Assembly: GCA_019454835.1 (NCBI GenBank)
Contig: JACFNP010000009.1
Coordinates: 1 to 64,000 of the forward strand
Origin: Rubellimicrobium sp.
Lineage (GTDB): Bacteria; Pseudomonadota; Alphaproteobacteria; Rhodobacterales; Rhodobacteraceae
Direction of reading: 5' to 3'
DNA: 64,000 nt
Below, in pieces: positions 46,983 to 56,264 of this stretch (positions are counted from its first letter, which is position 1; every line of letters starts with the position of its first letter). The notes below the pieces were generated by a model, which saw nothing but the letters and a program-made list of their open reading frames with translations, was not told the origin of the DNA and did not search any database. A program made the translations under genes and the position numbers.

Positions 46983-47402
46983 TTATCGGCGTGATACCAT
47001 ATGTCGGTTGCGGGCCAGTTCGAGGCGCTGGCGCCGCAGGATCTGGCGGGTGAAGGCCTCGCTGAACCGCCCCAGGGGGATACGGTCCTCCAGATAATAC
47101 GAGCGTTCCCAGATGTCGGTATTGACCTCGTCGACGATGACCCACAGCGGAATATCCGTGTCGAGGCCCGCCCGGCGCGCTTCGAGCAAAGGCACGGCGA
47201 TGGCGGCCCTTTGCGGATCGGGGCGACGGCTGGTGATCGGCGCGATGAACAGGACCGTCTCGCCCCTGCCATTCTGAACCGCAAGAGCAAGACAGGACGG
47301 GCGGGACTTGCGACCCTCGGTCTCGCCGCGCTGATCCTGCCAGTGCCAGAGATAGGGATACGAGAAAACCTCGCCGGGGACGGGCAGGTCAGGCTTCGTC
47401 AA
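46983..47402 (-). CDS. Probable toxin of a type II toxin-antitoxin pair (PemK/MazF-like)
   Basis: 139 residues. The start PGEVFSYPYLWHWQDQRGETEGRKSRPSCLAL resembles the PemK/MazF endoribonuclease fold in shape (PGxV..., GRKSRP). The match is faint, so the family is tentative. It overlaps the upstream antitoxin-like gene by 14 bp, the typical antitoxin-first order. It is on the opposite strand to the pilus genes and sits between the ompA-like gene and cpaE, so it looks inserted into the Tad operon. Confidence 0.6.
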   Translation of the reverse strand: MTKPDLPVPGEVFSYPYLWHWQDQRGETEGRKSRPSCLALAVQNGRGETVLFIAPITSRRPDPQRAAIAVPLLEARRAGLDTDIPLWVIVDEVNTDIWERSYYLEDRIPLGRFSEAFTRQILRRQRLELARNRHMVSRR

Positions 47403-47631
47403 GGTAGTCGCCCAGGCCCTTTTCGAGCAGTGCGGCCATGTCGTCGGGCATGTCCTTCACGGCAAAGCTGCGCCGCGTGTCGCCGGGGGCCACAAGGCGC
47501 TCGTAATGCTCCATCGTCATCAGCACATAGCGCGGGCGGCTGTAGCGGGTGATGGCGACCGGCGCGGTATCGGCAGAATGCAGGAGTTCACCGGAGTCGC
47601 GGGTGATCGCGGAAGACGGAAAATGTTTCAT
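47389..47631 (-). CDS. Phd/YefM-like antitoxin
   Basis: 80 residues. A short N-terminal DNA-binding-type segment (SSAITRDSGELLHSADTAPVAITRYSRPRYVLMTMEHYERLV) matches the Phd/YefM pattern (xxPVxItxxgrpxxVLMsxexYexL). The C-terminal tail would neutralise the toxin. ATG 47631 is preferred over an ATG 11 codons upstream because the family starts there. The promoter-operator at 47662-47699 suggests autoregulation. Confidence 0.72.
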   Translation of the reverse strand: MKHFPSSAITRDSGELLHSADTAPVAITRYSRPRYVLMTMEHYERLVAPGDTRRSFAVKDMPDDMAALLEKGLGDYLDEA

Positions 47632-47661
47632 GGCGTGACTCGCGGATGCAGGGTGTGACTC

Positions 47662-47699
47662 CATGTAGCACGAAATACAAAACATTCAACTGATTTGTA
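47662..47699 (-). promoter_or_regulatory. Promoter with overlapping palindromic operator of the toxin-antitoxin pair
   Basis: On the minus strand TTGAAT (47684-47689) and TACATG (47662-47667) are spaced by 16 bp. The inverted repeat TACAAA (47676-47681) / TTTGTA (47694-47699), 12 bp apart, encloses the -35. That is a natural site for antitoxin binding. The stretch is strikingly AT-rich compared with its surroundings. Confidence 0.55.
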
Positions 47700-47779
47700 A
47701 CTTGCGGAGCCGCCGCGTGGCCGATTTTCCCCCGCCTGCCCGCGTGAACGGCACAGGGAAATCGGGCGAACAGCATGTC

Positions 47780-47869
47780 CGTCATTGCGAGGAGCCGCAG
47801 GCGACGAAGCAACCCCGATGTCGTGTGTGAGCGGTCGGGGTTGCTTCGGCTTGCGCCTCGCGGGTGACG
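47780..47869. repeat. ~88-bp dispersed palindrome, family 1, long left arm
   Basis: Begins CGTCATTGCGAGGAGCCGC and ends CCTCGCGGGTGACG. It lies between the antitoxin gene and cpaE in a 482-bp space; the remaining sequence to 48113 holds only the cpaE ribosome site. Confidence 0.92.
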
Positions 47870-48113
47870 GGATTTGCAGGCGGCGGTGCCGCCGCAACCC
47901 GCGCAGGGCCGCTCCCCCGCCAGCCCGCGTGAACAGCGCCCTCGCTTGCGCGTGATCGTCGCGCGAAACCAAACAATGACTGCGGTTCCGCCCCAATCCC
48001 GTCACCTTTGACCGTGATCGTCCATCCCATGAGACATCTCCGGCCGCGACAGACGGCCCGGCGGGTGGAGGCCGGTGTCCGCACCGTTCCGCCCGGCGAA
48101 GGAAAGGGACGAC

Positions 48114-49367
48114 ATGGCCATGAGCAGCACCGCCGCACTTCAGCCGGAACCGCAACCGCTGGTTGCCTGCACGATCTGCCGCGACGTGCGCGCCTTCGAT
48201 CTTCTGATCGAGGACATGGAGGCGACGCTCGGCGAATCCTGGGGTGACCTCAGCTTCACCGAGGCGCTGGTCTTTCTGGGTCAGCCGGACGCGGCGACGC
48301 TGCAGTTCGTGGCGGTCGCGCTGGGTGCCGAGGACGAGGCCGATCTTGCGCTGGTCACCGAGGTCATCGCCACCGCCAAGCGGCGCGGCCTGAAGGTGAT
48401 CCTGATCGCCGACGACGTGAGCCCGGCGGCGCTGCACCAGCTTCTGCGCGAGGGCGGCGACGAATTCGTCCCCTATCCGCTGCCCGAGGGCGAACTGTCG
48501 CGGGCCATCGCCCGCGTCACCGCGCCGCCGCCCGAAACCCCCGCCGCGACCCCGACGGCGCCGCGCGCCACCGACGACCGTTCCGGCGTGGTGATCCCGG
48601 TGCAGGGCCTTGCAGGCGGGGTCGGGGCGACCACGCTGGCGGTGAACCTCGCCTGGGAGCTGGCGACGCTGGGCAAGGACGATCCGCCCAAGGTCTGCCT
48701 GCTCGACTTCGGCTTCCAGTTCGGATCGGTCGCAACCTATCTCGACCTGCCGCGCCGCGATGCTGTGCTCGAGTTTCTTTCCAATGCCGAAAGGCTGGAC
48801 AGCGATTCGTTCATGGGCGTTCTGCTGCCCTTCAACCAGCGCCTGCACGTCATGACCGCACCGGCGGAACTGGTGCCGCTCGACCTGCTCGGCCCGCGCG
48901 AGATCGAGCATATCATCGAGATGGCCCGGATGAATTTCGACTATGTGGTCATCGACCTGCCCACCACCATCGTCGACTGGTCCGAATCGGTGCTGAACGC
49001 CGCGCATGTGTATTTCGGCGTCCTCGAACTGGACATGCGCTCGGCGCAGAACGCGCTGCGCCTCAAGCGGGCGCTGACCAGCGAGGGCCTGCCCTTCGCC
49101 AAGATGCGCTTCCTGCTGAACCGCGCGCCGGGCTTTACCGACCTGTCGGGCAAGTCGCGCGTGAAGCGGCTGGCCGAAAGCCTCGGCATCTCGATCGAGG
49201 TGCTGCTGCCGGACGGCGGCAAGCCGGTCGGCCAGCAGAACGACCATGGCGTGCCGCTGGCCGAAGGCGCGCCGAAGAACCCGCTGCGCAAGGAAATCGC
49301 CAAACTGGCGAAATCCGTCCACGACATCAACACCGCCGAGACCGGCGCCAGGGCGGCAAGGGGCTGA
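48114..49367 (+). CDS. cpaE: Tad pilus localisation ATPase, CpaE/TadZ
   Basis: 417 residues. An N-terminal receiver-like domain (about 12-135) is followed by an Ala/Pro linker and a MinD/ParA-type ATPase with deviant P-loop GLAGGVGATTLAVNLA, DFGFQFGSV and VVIDLPTT. In the CpaE branch the P-loop lysine is often replaced, as here. The family marks the pole where the pilus machine is assembled. AAGGAAAGGGA precedes the ATG at 48114. Confidence 0.94.
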   Translation: MAMSSTAALQPEPQPLVACTICRDVRAFDLLIEDMEATLGESWGDLSFTEALVFLGQPDAATLQFVAVALGAEDEADLALVTEVIATAKRRGLKVILIADDVSPAALHQLLREGGDEFVPYPLPEGELSRAIARVTAPPPETPAATPTAPRATDDRSGVVIPVQGLAGGVGATTLAVNLAWELATLGKDDPPKVCLLDFGFQFGSVATYLDLPRRDAVLEFLSNAERLDSDSFMGVLLPFNQRLHVMTAPAELVPLDLLGPREIEHIIEMARMNFDYVVIDLPTTIVDWSESVLNAAHVYFGVLELDMRSAQNALRLKRALTSEGLPFAKMRFLLNRAPGFTDLSGKSRVKRLAESLGISIEVLLPDGGKPVGQQNDHGVPLAEGAPKNPLRKEIAKLAKSVHDINTAETGARAARG

Positions 49368-49371
49368 GACG

Positions 49372-50802
49372 ATGTTTGCGCGCTACAAGAAGAACAGCCC
49401 CGCCCAGCCCGCCAATGCCGCATCGCCGACGGCACCTGCCGCCGCGCCCGCGCAACAGGCCGCGCCTGCGCATACGGTGATCCGCCCGCTTCCCAAGGCC
49501 GAACCCGCCCCGGTGGACCGCGAAAAGAAGCGCAAGGAACGCCTTGGCGAGATCAAGCTCGAACTGCACAAGGCGCTGCTCGACAACCTGAACCTCGCCG
49601 CCCTCGACAAGGCGAGCGAGCAGGAACTGCGCGCCGAGATCAACGCCATCGCCACCGAATCGCTGGAAGCACAGGGCATCGTGCTCAGCCGCGAGGAACG
49701 GACGCAGATCAACCAGGACCTCTACGACGAGGTGCGCGGCCTCGGCCCGCTCGAACCGCTGCTGAAAGACGAATCGGTCTCGGATATTCTGGTGAACGGC
49801 CCGCAGCAGATTTTCGTGGAACGCGGCGGCAAGCTGCAGCTTACCGACATTACCTTCAAGGACGAACGCCACCTTCTGCGCATCATCGACAAGATCGTCT
49901 CGGCCGTCGGCCGCCGCGTCGATGAATCGAACCCCTATGTCGACGCCCGGCTTGAGGACGGCTCGCGCTTCAACGCCATGGTGCCGCCGGTCGCGGTGGA
50001 CGGCAGCCTCGTGTCGATCCGCAAGTTCAAGAAGGACAAGCTCGCCATCGACGATCTGGTCCGCTACGGCGCCTTCACCGAGGAAATGGCCGCCTATCTC
50101 CAGGCCGCCGTCGCCACACGGCTGAACATCATCGTCTCGGGCGGCACGGGTTCGGGCAAGACGACGACGCTGAACGCGCTGTCGTCGTTCATCGCCAATG
50201 CCGAACGCATCCTGACCATCGAGGACACCGCCGAACTGCAGCTTCAGCAGACCCATGTGGGCCGCATGGAAAGCCGCCCCGCCAACGTCGAAGGGCGCGG
50301 CGCCGTCACCCAGCGCGACTGTCTGCGCAACGCGCTGCGGATGCGCCCCGACCGCATCATCGTCGGCGAAACCCGCGGCGAGGAAGTGATCGACATGCTG
50401 CAGGCGATGAACACCGGCCACGACGGTTCGATGACCACGATCCACGCCAACTCGGCCCGCGATGCCGCCAGCCGCCTCGAAAACATGGTGGCGATGGCCG
50501 GGATCGAGATGCCGATCAAGGCGGTGCGCGCCCAGATCGCCAGCGCCGTCAACATCATCGTGCAGGCCAGCCGCCTGCAGGACGGCTCGCGGCGCATGGT
50601 CTCGATCACCGAGATCACCGGCATGGAGGGCGAGGTCATCTCGATGCAGGAAATCTTCCGCTTCCAGCGCACCGGCCTGACCCCGGACAACAAGATCATC
50701 GGCCATTTCACCGCCTCGGGTGTGCGCTCGCACTTCTCGGAACGCTTCCGGCTCTGGGGCTATGACCTGCCCGCGTCGATCTTCGAGCCATTCAACGGAT
50801 AG
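49372..50802 (+). CDS. cpaF: Tad pilus secretion ATPase, CpaF/TadA
   Basis: 476 residues of the type II/IV secretion ATPase family. A charged N-terminal arm is followed by [16 protein letters not shown], Walker [13 protein letters not shown] with K263, the Asp box (IEDTAEL) and the Walker B/His-box region ([33 protein letters not shown]). It powers pilus polymerisation at the inner membrane with TadB and TadC. The start is 4 bp after cpaE, without room for a separate promoter. Confidence 0.96.
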   Translation: MFARYKKNSPAQPANAASPTAPAAAPAQQAAPAHTVIRPLPKAEPAPVDREKKRKERLGEIKLELHKALLDNLNLAALDKASEQELRAEINAIATESLEAQGIVLSREERTQINQDLYDEVRGLGPLEPLLKDESVSDILVNGPQQIFVERGGKLQLTDITFKDERHLLRIIDKIVSAVGRRVDESNPYVDARLEDGSRFNAMVPPVAVDGSLVSIRKFKKDKLAIDDLVRYGAFTEEMAAYLQAAVATRLNIIVSGGTGSGKTTTLNALSSFIANAERILTIEDTAELQLQQTHVGRMESRPANVEGRGAVTQRDCLRNALRMRPDRIIVGETRGEEVIDMLQAMNTGHDGSMTTIHANSARDAASRLENMVAMAGIEMPIKAVRAQIASAVNIIVQASRLQDGSRRMVSITEITGMEGEVISMQEIFRFQRTGLTPDNKIIGHFTASGVRSHFSERFRLWGYDLPASIFEPFNG

Positions 50803-50807
50803 ATGCC

Positions 50808-51776
50808 ATGACCCTCTCCATCGAGCCGCTGATCTACGGCCTCATCTTCGTGGCCGTGATCGTCATTGTCGAAGGGCTGTATCTGACCGTTTTCGGCCGG
50901 TCGATCAGCCTGAACGCGCGCGTGAACCGGCGGCTGGCGCTGCTGGAAAAGGGCAACCGCCGCGAGGAAGTCCTCGAACAGCTTCGCAAGGAGATGTCGC
51001 AGCACATCCGCTCGCGCAGGCTGCCGCTCTATTCGATCCTTGCCGACCGGGCGCAGAAGGCGAACATCGCCTTCTCGCCGCTGCAACTCGTCATGGTCAT
51101 GGTGGTCCTCTCGGCGCTGGCCTTCGTCGGCCTGACCATCGGCACCGGCGCCGCCGCGCCGCTGCGGCTGCTCATCTCGGTGGTGATGGGCGTGGGCGGG
51201 GTGTTCGTCTGGGTGAACGGCAAGGCCAAGAAGCGCCTCGAGATGATCGAGGAGCAACTGCCCGACGCCGTCGAACTGATGGTGCGCAGCCTGCGCGTCG
51301 GGCACCCGTTCTCGTCGGCCATCGGCATCGTCGCGCGCGAGATCCCCGACCCGCTGGGGTCGGAGATGGGGATGATCTCGGACGAGGCCGCCTACGGGCG
51401 CGACATGGGCGAGGCCCTGAAATCCATGGCCGAACGCATCGACCTGCAGGACCTGCGCTTTCTGGCCGTGGCCGTGACGATCCAGCAGACATCGGGCGGC
51501 AACCTTGCCGAAATCCTGCACGGGCTGTCGCAGGTGATCCGCTCGCGCTTCCGGCTGTTCCGCCGCGTCAAGGCGATCACCGCCGAGGCGAAATGGTCGG
51601 GCGGCTTCCTGTCGATGTTCCCGGTCCTCGCGCTGGTCGGCATCAACATGCTGCAACCGGACTATTACGACAAGGTGATGGACACGCCGGTCTTCATCCC
51701 TGCCGCCCTGGTCGTGGCCGCCTTCCTCATCACCAACATCTTCGTGATGAAGGCCCTCGTGAACATCAAGGTCTGA
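50808..51776 (+). CDS. tadB: Tad pilus inner-membrane platform protein TadB
   Basis: 322 residues. An N-terminal membrane segment (IYGLIFVAVIVIVEGLYLTVF), a pair of helices at about 88-135 and two more at the C-terminus surround a GspF-type cytoplasmic domain (DAVELMVRSLRVGHPFSSAI; QQTSGGNLAEILHGLSQVIR). It forms the rotor platform with TadC. It begins 5 bp after cpaF. Confidence 0.95.
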   Translation: MTLSIEPLIYGLIFVAVIVIVEGLYLTVFGRSISLNARVNRRLALLEKGNRREEVLEQLRKEMSQHIRSRRLPLYSILADRAQKANIAFSPLQLVMVMVVLSALAFVGLTIGTGAAAPLRLLISVVMGVGGVFVWVNGKAKKRLEMIEEQLPDAVELMVRSLRVGHPFSSAIGIVAREIPDPLGSEMGMISDEAAYGRDMGEALKSMAERIDLQDLRFLAVAVTIQQTSGGNLAEILHGLSQVIRSRFRLFRRVKAITAEAKWSGGFLSMFPVLALVGINMLQPDYYDKVMDTPVFIPAALVVAAFLITNIFVMKALVNIKV

Positions 51777-51786
51777 GGAAACAGCC

Positions 51787-52758
51787 ATGCTTGCGCAGAT
51801 CAACCAGACCCTCATCGACCTGCTCGGCCCCTTCGGGCCGCTGATCGCGGTCGGCATGCTTGGCGTGGCGATGGTGCTGCTGACGCTGCCGATGCTGTTC
51901 CAGAAAAGCCGCGACCCGCTTGACCGGCTGCGCGAACAGGCCCGTGATCCCGCCGTCGAGCGCCGGGCCGAGCGGTTGCGCCAGGAAGGGCCGGGCGACA
52001 AGCTGGCGAAGTTCTCGACCTTTCTCGAACCGCAGAGCGAGGAGGAATATTCCGCCGCCCGGCTGAAGCTGCTGCGCGCGGGCTATCGCTCCAAGAACGC
52101 GGTGCGCATCTATCACTTCGCGCAATTCGCGCTGGGGATCGGTGCGCTGGTGCTGGGCGGCGCCTATACGTTCCTGCTGTCGCAGACCGGCGATCCGTCG
52201 ATGCAGACGGTAATGCTCGGCATCATCATCCCCGGCGGCGCGGGCTACATGCTGCCGAAATACTGGGTGACGCGCCGCCAGGCGGTGCGCGAGGAGAACA
52301 TCACCCACGCCTTCCCCGACTCGCTCGACCTGATGCTGGTCTGCGTCGAGGCCGGGCAGAGCCTCGACCAGTCGATCCTGCGGGTCAGCAACGAGATGCG
52401 CGCGGGCTTTCCCGACCTTGCCGAGGAATACCAGATCGTCAGCCTCGAGATGAAGGCGGGCAAGGACAAGACCCAGGTGCTGCGCGACATGGCGGAACGC
52501 TGCGGCGTCCCCGACATCGCCTCGTTCGTGACCGTGCTCATCCAGAGCCAGCAGTTCGGCACCTCGATCGCCGACGCGCTGCGCGTCTATGCCAGCGAGA
52601 TGCGCGACAAGCGCGTAATGCGTGCCGAGGAAAAGGCCAACAAGCTGCCCACCAAGATGACCCTCGCCACGATGATGCTGACGGTGCCGCCGCTTCTGGT
52701 CATCTTGATCGGGCCGTCGATCTGGGACATCTACACGATGTTCAACGGCGGCATGTGA
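51787..52758 (+). CDS. tadC: Tad pilus inner-membrane platform protein TadC
   Basis: 323 residues with the same architecture as TadB: an N-terminal helix, a central helix pair (about 112-155), a GspF domain (FPDSLDLMLVCVEAGQSLDQSI; QSQQFGTSIADALRVYA) and a terminal helix (MMLTVPPLLVILIGPSIWD). TadB and TadC are the two platform components that every Tad system needs. AGGAAAC lies just before the ATG. Confidence 0.95.
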   Translation: MLAQINQTLIDLLGPFGPLIAVGMLGVAMVLLTLPMLFQKSRDPLDRLREQARDPAVERRAERLRQEGPGDKLAKFSTFLEPQSEEEYSAARLKLLRAGYRSKNAVRIYHFAQFALGIGALVLGGAYTFLLSQTGDPSMQTVMLGIIIPGGAGYMLPKYWVTRRQAVREENITHAFPDSLDLMLVCVEAGQSLDQSILRVSNEMRAGFPDLAEEYQIVSLEMKAGKDKTQVLRDMAERCGVPDIASFVTVLIQSQQFGTSIADALRVYASEMRDKRVMRAEEKANKLPTKMTLATMMLTVPPLLVILIGPSIWDIYTMFNGGM

Positions 52759-52785
52759 TACGGGGCCGTCCAGGGCGGGGGCGGT

Positions 52786-53349
52786 GTGCGCGGCAGGTTT
52801 CTGGTCATCGGTATCGCCGTCCTTCTTGCCGGTTGCGGCGCGGACGGGCTGAACCGTCCGGCGGGCGGCGTCTATGCCCCCGGCGTGGCCGGAGGCCGGG
52901 GCGAGGATGCGCTTCTGGTCGGGCACCGGCTCATGGAGGCGGGGCAATACGAGCTGGCGCTGGACGCCTACATGCGCGCCGCCGGGCAGCAGGGGCTGAA
53001 CGTCGACACGCTGTCCGCGCTGGGGTCGGCCAACCTGCGGCTGGGGCGGCTGGGCCAGGCCGAACGCCTTCTGCGCCGCGCCGTGGCCGAGGACGCGACC
53101 TTCGTGCCCGCGCAGAACAACCTTGGTGTCGTGCTCATGGAGCAGGGCAAGATCGGCGAGGCGGCCGAGGTCTTTCGTCGCGCCTATGCAACGGACAACG
53201 GCAATAGCGACACGATCCGCGACAATCTGCGCCGCGCGCTTTCGCAGCTTGCCGATCCCGGCTATAGCGAGGGCCAAGAGAACGTGCAGTTCCAGTTGAT
53301 CTACAGCGGCACAGGATCGGGACCACAACCCGGCGTCGAACCGCTGTAG
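52786..53349 (+). CDS. TPR lipoprotein of the Tad locus (TadD-like)
   Basis: 187 residues. A lipoprotein signal with Cys near residue 17 (AVLLAGCG) is followed by three tetratricopeptide repeats (LMEAGQYELALDAYMRAAG; LGSANLRLGRLGQAERLLRRAV; LGVVLMEQGKIGEAAEVFRRA). It resembles TadD, an outer-membrane pilotin needed for secretin function. The start is a GTG at 52786 after a GGGGGCG run; no ATG is suitably placed. Confidence 0.85.
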   Translation: MRGRFLVIGIAVLLAGCGADGLNRPAGGVYAPGVAGGRGEDALLVGHRLMEAGQYELALDAYMRAAGQQGLNVDTLSALGSANLRLGRLGQAERLLRRAVAEDATFVPAQNNLGVVLMEQGKIGEAAEVFRRAYATDNGNSDTIRDNLRRALSQLADPGYSEGQENVQFQLIYSGTGSGPQPGVEPL

Positions 53350-53374
53350 CGGGCAGAAAGGGGCAAGGAGGCAG

Positions 53375-54223
53375 ATGCGCCATCCTCAGCTTGTGATTCT
53401 CATGGCCGTCATGGCCCTGGGCCTTTCGGCCTGTGGCCGTTCGGGCGAGGACGAGGTGCAGCGCGCGCTCGACGACATCAACGTCATCGACTCGACCAAT
53501 CTCAACGAGGTGATGCTGACCGTGGGCGATCCCGACGAGGCGGTCGCCTATTTCACCCGCGCCGTCGGATCGGCCCCCGACCGCATCGACCTGATGCGCG
53601 GGCTGGCGGCCTCGCAAATCCGCGCCGGGCGCATCACCGAGGCGATCACCGCCTGGCGTGCCGTCACCGCGCACCCGGAAGCAACCTATGACGACCAGGT
53701 GGAACTTGCCGACGCGCTGATCCGCGGCAACGAATGGAGCGAGGCGCAGGCGGTCCTGAACGCCATTCCGCCGACGCACGAGACCTTCAAGCGCTATCGT
53801 CTGGAAGCGATGGTCGCCGACGCGAACGAGGAATGGGCGCGCGCCGACAGCTTCTACGAAATCGCGGCGGGCCTGACCACGACGCCTGCGGGCGTGCTGA
53901 ACAACTGGGGCTTTTCCAAGCTGACGCGCGGCGACTATCGCGGCGCGGAACGGCTGTTCACCGATGCGCTGCGCTACGAACCCGACCTGTTCACCGCCAA
54001 GAACAACCTGGTGATGGCGCGCGGCGCGCAGCGCAACTACGAACTGCCGATCGTGCGCATGACCCAGACCGAACGCGCGCAACTGCTTTACACACTGGCG
54101 CTGACGGCCATCAAGCAGAACGACATCACCATCGGCCGCGGCCTCCTGCAGGAGGCCATCGAGACCCATCCGCAACATTTTGAAGAGGCGGTGCGGGCGC
54201 TCCGTGCCCTCGGCGACCGTTAA
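53375..54223 (+). CDS. Second TPR lipoprotein of the Tad locus
   Basis: 282 residues. The signal ends LGLSAC-GRS with the lipid-attachment Cys at residue 20. At least five tetratricopeptide-like helices pairs follow (DEAVAYFTRAVGSAPD; RGDYRGAERLFTDALRYEPD). Paired TPR lipoproteins are usual in Rhodobacterales Tad loci, and this one may help assemble the outer-membrane part. A strong AAGGAGG site precedes the ATG. Confidence 0.87.
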   Translation: MRHPQLVILMAVMALGLSACGRSGEDEVQRALDDINVIDSTNLNEVMLTVGDPDEAVAYFTRAVGSAPDRIDLMRGLAASQIRAGRITEAITAWRAVTAHPEATYDDQVELADALIRGNEWSEAQAVLNAIPPTHETFKRYRLEAMVADANEEWARADSFYEIAAGLTTTPAGVLNNWGFSKLTRGDYRGAERLFTDALRYEPDLFTAKNNLVMARGAQRNYELPIVRMTQTERAQLLYTLALTAIKQNDITIGRGLLQEAIETHPQHFEEAVRALRALGDR

Positions 54224-54233
54224 GAGAGCACCC

Positions 54234-54758
54234 ATGGCCATCACGACCACACAGGCAATCGTCTTCCTGATCCTCACGCTGCCCTCGTGCATCTGGGCGG
54301 CGTGGTCGGACATGAAGGCGATGAAGATCCCCAACCGCGCCAACGACCTCATGTTCGCGGTCTATGTCGTCGCGGGCGCCGCACTGGTCCTGTGGGGGCC
54401 GGATGCCGACTGGACCTGGAAGGCGTATCTCTGGCGCTACGCCAATTTCGCCGTCGTGCTGGTCATCGGCATGGCGATGACGGCGACAAGGCTGATGGGG
54501 GCGGGGGACGCGAAATTCCTGGCCGCCGCCGCGCCCTTCGTCGCGCTTGGCGATCTGGGGCTGGTGCTGATGCTCTACCTCGCCGCGCTGATCGTGACCT
54601 TCATCCTGCACCGCACCGCGCGGGCAACGGCGATCCGCAATCTCGCGCCCGACTGGACAAGCTGGCTGCCGGGCAAGCGCTTTCCGATGGGGCTGGCCTT
54701 CGGGGTGACGCTGCCGCTCTATTTCCTGCTTGGTGCGCTGGGCCTGCCGCGCATCTGA
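54234..54758 (+). CDS. cpaA: Flp prepilin peptidase CpaA/TadV
   Basis: 174 residues, almost entirely hydrophobic, with about four to six membrane helices. The two catalytic aspartates of the A24 aspartyl-protease family are D26 (AAWSDMKAMKIPN) and the Asp of GAGDAKF (near residue 86). It cleaves the short leader of Flp prepilins, but no flp gene is in the window, so the substrate must be encoded elsewhere. The ATG at 54234 matches the family N-terminus. Confidence 0.94.
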   Translation: MAITTTQAIVFLILTLPSCIWAAWSDMKAMKIPNRANDLMFAVYVVAGAALVLWGPDADWTWKAYLWRYANFAVVLVIGMAMTATRLMGAGDAKFLAAAAPFVALGDLGLVLMLYLAALIVTFILHRTARATAIRNLAPDWTSWLPGKRFPMGLAFGVTLPLYFLLGALGLPRI

Positions 54759-54835
54759 CCGCCGCGCTTCACGCTTTCGCCACATTCGCGCGCGACACCC
54801 GTGCCAAAACAGGCCGGGCAAGCGCGGAGCGGACA

Positions 54836-56146
54836 ATGAACATGCAGGCGAATATCATGGCACCGCCGCCGCCGCGCAGCCTTGCGGCCATGGCGCTGCC
54901 AAAGGTGATGATGCGCGACATCCTGCTGAAGACCATCTTCCGCATGAATGTGGCCGCGACAACCGAAATCGCCCGCGCCGTCTGCCTGCCGGTGCCGGTC
55001 GCACAGGAACTCATCGACCTCGCGCGCGGCCAGCGCCTGCTCGAGGCGATGGGCACGATGAGCGCGGGTGCCTCGAACGAGATGACCTACCAGTTGACCG
55101 AGGGCGGCAAGGCCCGCGCGCTGGATGCGCTGGCGCAGTCGGAATATTACGGCGCCATGCCGGTGCCGCTGGATGCCTACCGCGAACAGGTCACGCGCCA
55201 GTCGATCCGCAACATCCAGATGACGCGCGACCGGCTGACGGCGGCGATGGGCCATCTGGTGCTGCCCCGGACGCTGATCGACCAGTTGGGGCCTGCGGTC
55301 AGCGCCGGGCGCTCGATCCTGATGTACGGCCCGCCCGGCAACGGGAAAAGCTCGATCTCGAACGGCATCAAGGATGCGCTGGGCGACAAGATATATATCC
55401 CGCGCGCCATCGAATATGCGGGCCAGGTCATCACCGTCTACGACCCGATCGTGCATTCCGCCGCCGAGGAGGACGTGGACGATCCCAATTCCCTGCGCCG
55501 CCATGCCGCAGGCCGCTTCGACACCCGCTATGTCCGCTGCGAACGCCCGACCGTCATCACCGGCGGCGAACTGCGGCTCGACATGCTTGATCTGGTCTAC
55601 AACCCCACGGCGCGCACCTATCAGGCGCCGCTGCAACTGAAATCGACCGGCGGCATCTTCATCATCGACGACCTCGGCCGCCAGACCGAACCGCCGCAGG
55701 CCATCGTCAACCGCTGGATCGTGCCGCTGGAAGAAAACCGCGACATTCTGGCGCTGCAGTCGGGCGAAAAGTTCGAGGTGCCCTTCGACACGCTGGTGAT
55801 CTTTTCCACCAACTTCCACCCCAACGACATCTTCGACAAGGCGGCGCTGCGGCGGATTTTCTTCAAGATCAGGATCGACGGGCCGGGGCAGGAGGATTTC
55901 CTGAAAATCTTCGCGCTGGTCGCCCGCAAGCGCCAGATTCCCATCGACGAGCGCAGCCTCATCCACCTGCTGAAGGTGAAATACCCCAGCATCGACAACG
56001 TCTATGCGAATTATCAGCCGGTGTTTCTCATCGACCAGATGATCTCGGCCTGCGACTTCGAGGGCATCCCCCGCCAGATGACGCCCGACCTCATCGACCG
56101 CGCCTGGGAAAACATGTTCGTGAGCGAGGGCGCCTTCGACCATTAG
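54836..56146 (+). CDS. AAA-family ATPase with N-terminal winged-helix-like domain, downstream of tad
   Basis: 436 residues. An N-terminal region (about 25-100, LKTIFRMNVAATTEIARAVCLPVPVAQELIDLARGQ) looks like a winged helix. The AAA module has Walker A GPPGNGKSS with K171, a Walker B-like IFIIDDLGRQ and a sensor region FSTNFHP. It is conserved next to Tad clusters in alphaproteobacteria, but its role is not established; a chaperone or regulatory function for the pilus is a guess. It starts 77 bp after cpaA. The window upstream frame overlaps cpaA and is not used. Confidence 0.82.
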   Translation: MNMQANIMAPPPPRSLAAMALPKVMMRDILLKTIFRMNVAATTEIARAVCLPVPVAQELIDLARGQRLLEAMGTMSAGASNEMTYQLTEGGKARALDALAQSEYYGAMPVPLDAYREQVTRQSIRNIQMTRDRLTAAMGHLVLPRTLIDQLGPAVSAGRSILMYGPPGNGKSSISNGIKDALGDKIYIPRAIEYAGQVITVYDPIVHSAAEEDVDDPNSLRRHAAGRFDTRYVRCERPTVITGGELRLDMLDLVYNPTARTYQAPLQLKSTGGIFIIDDLGRQTEPPQAIVNRWIVPLEENRDILALQSGEKFEVPFDTLVIFSTNFHPNDIFDKAALRRIFFKIRIDGPGQEDFLKIFALVARKRQIPIDERSLIHLLKVKYPSIDNVYANYQPVFLIDQMISACDFEGIPRQMTPDLIDRAWENMFVSEGAFDH

Positions 56147-56166
56147 GCGGGGGAGACCGCCTCTGG

Positions 56167-56254
56167 CGTCATTGCGAGCCGAAGGCGAAGCAACTCCGAC
56201 CGCTCACACGCAACATCGGGGTTGCTCCGTCGGCTGCGCCTCCTCGCAATGACG
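56167..56254. repeat. ~88-bp dispersed palindrome, family 1, long right arm (pair member)
   Basis: Begins CGTCATTGCGAGCC and ends CCTCGCAATGACG. With the next copy it forms a doublet separated by 10 bp, in the same orientation, between the AAA ATPase and the binding-protein gene. Confidence 0.92.
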
Positions 56255-56264
56255 GGGGTTGGTC

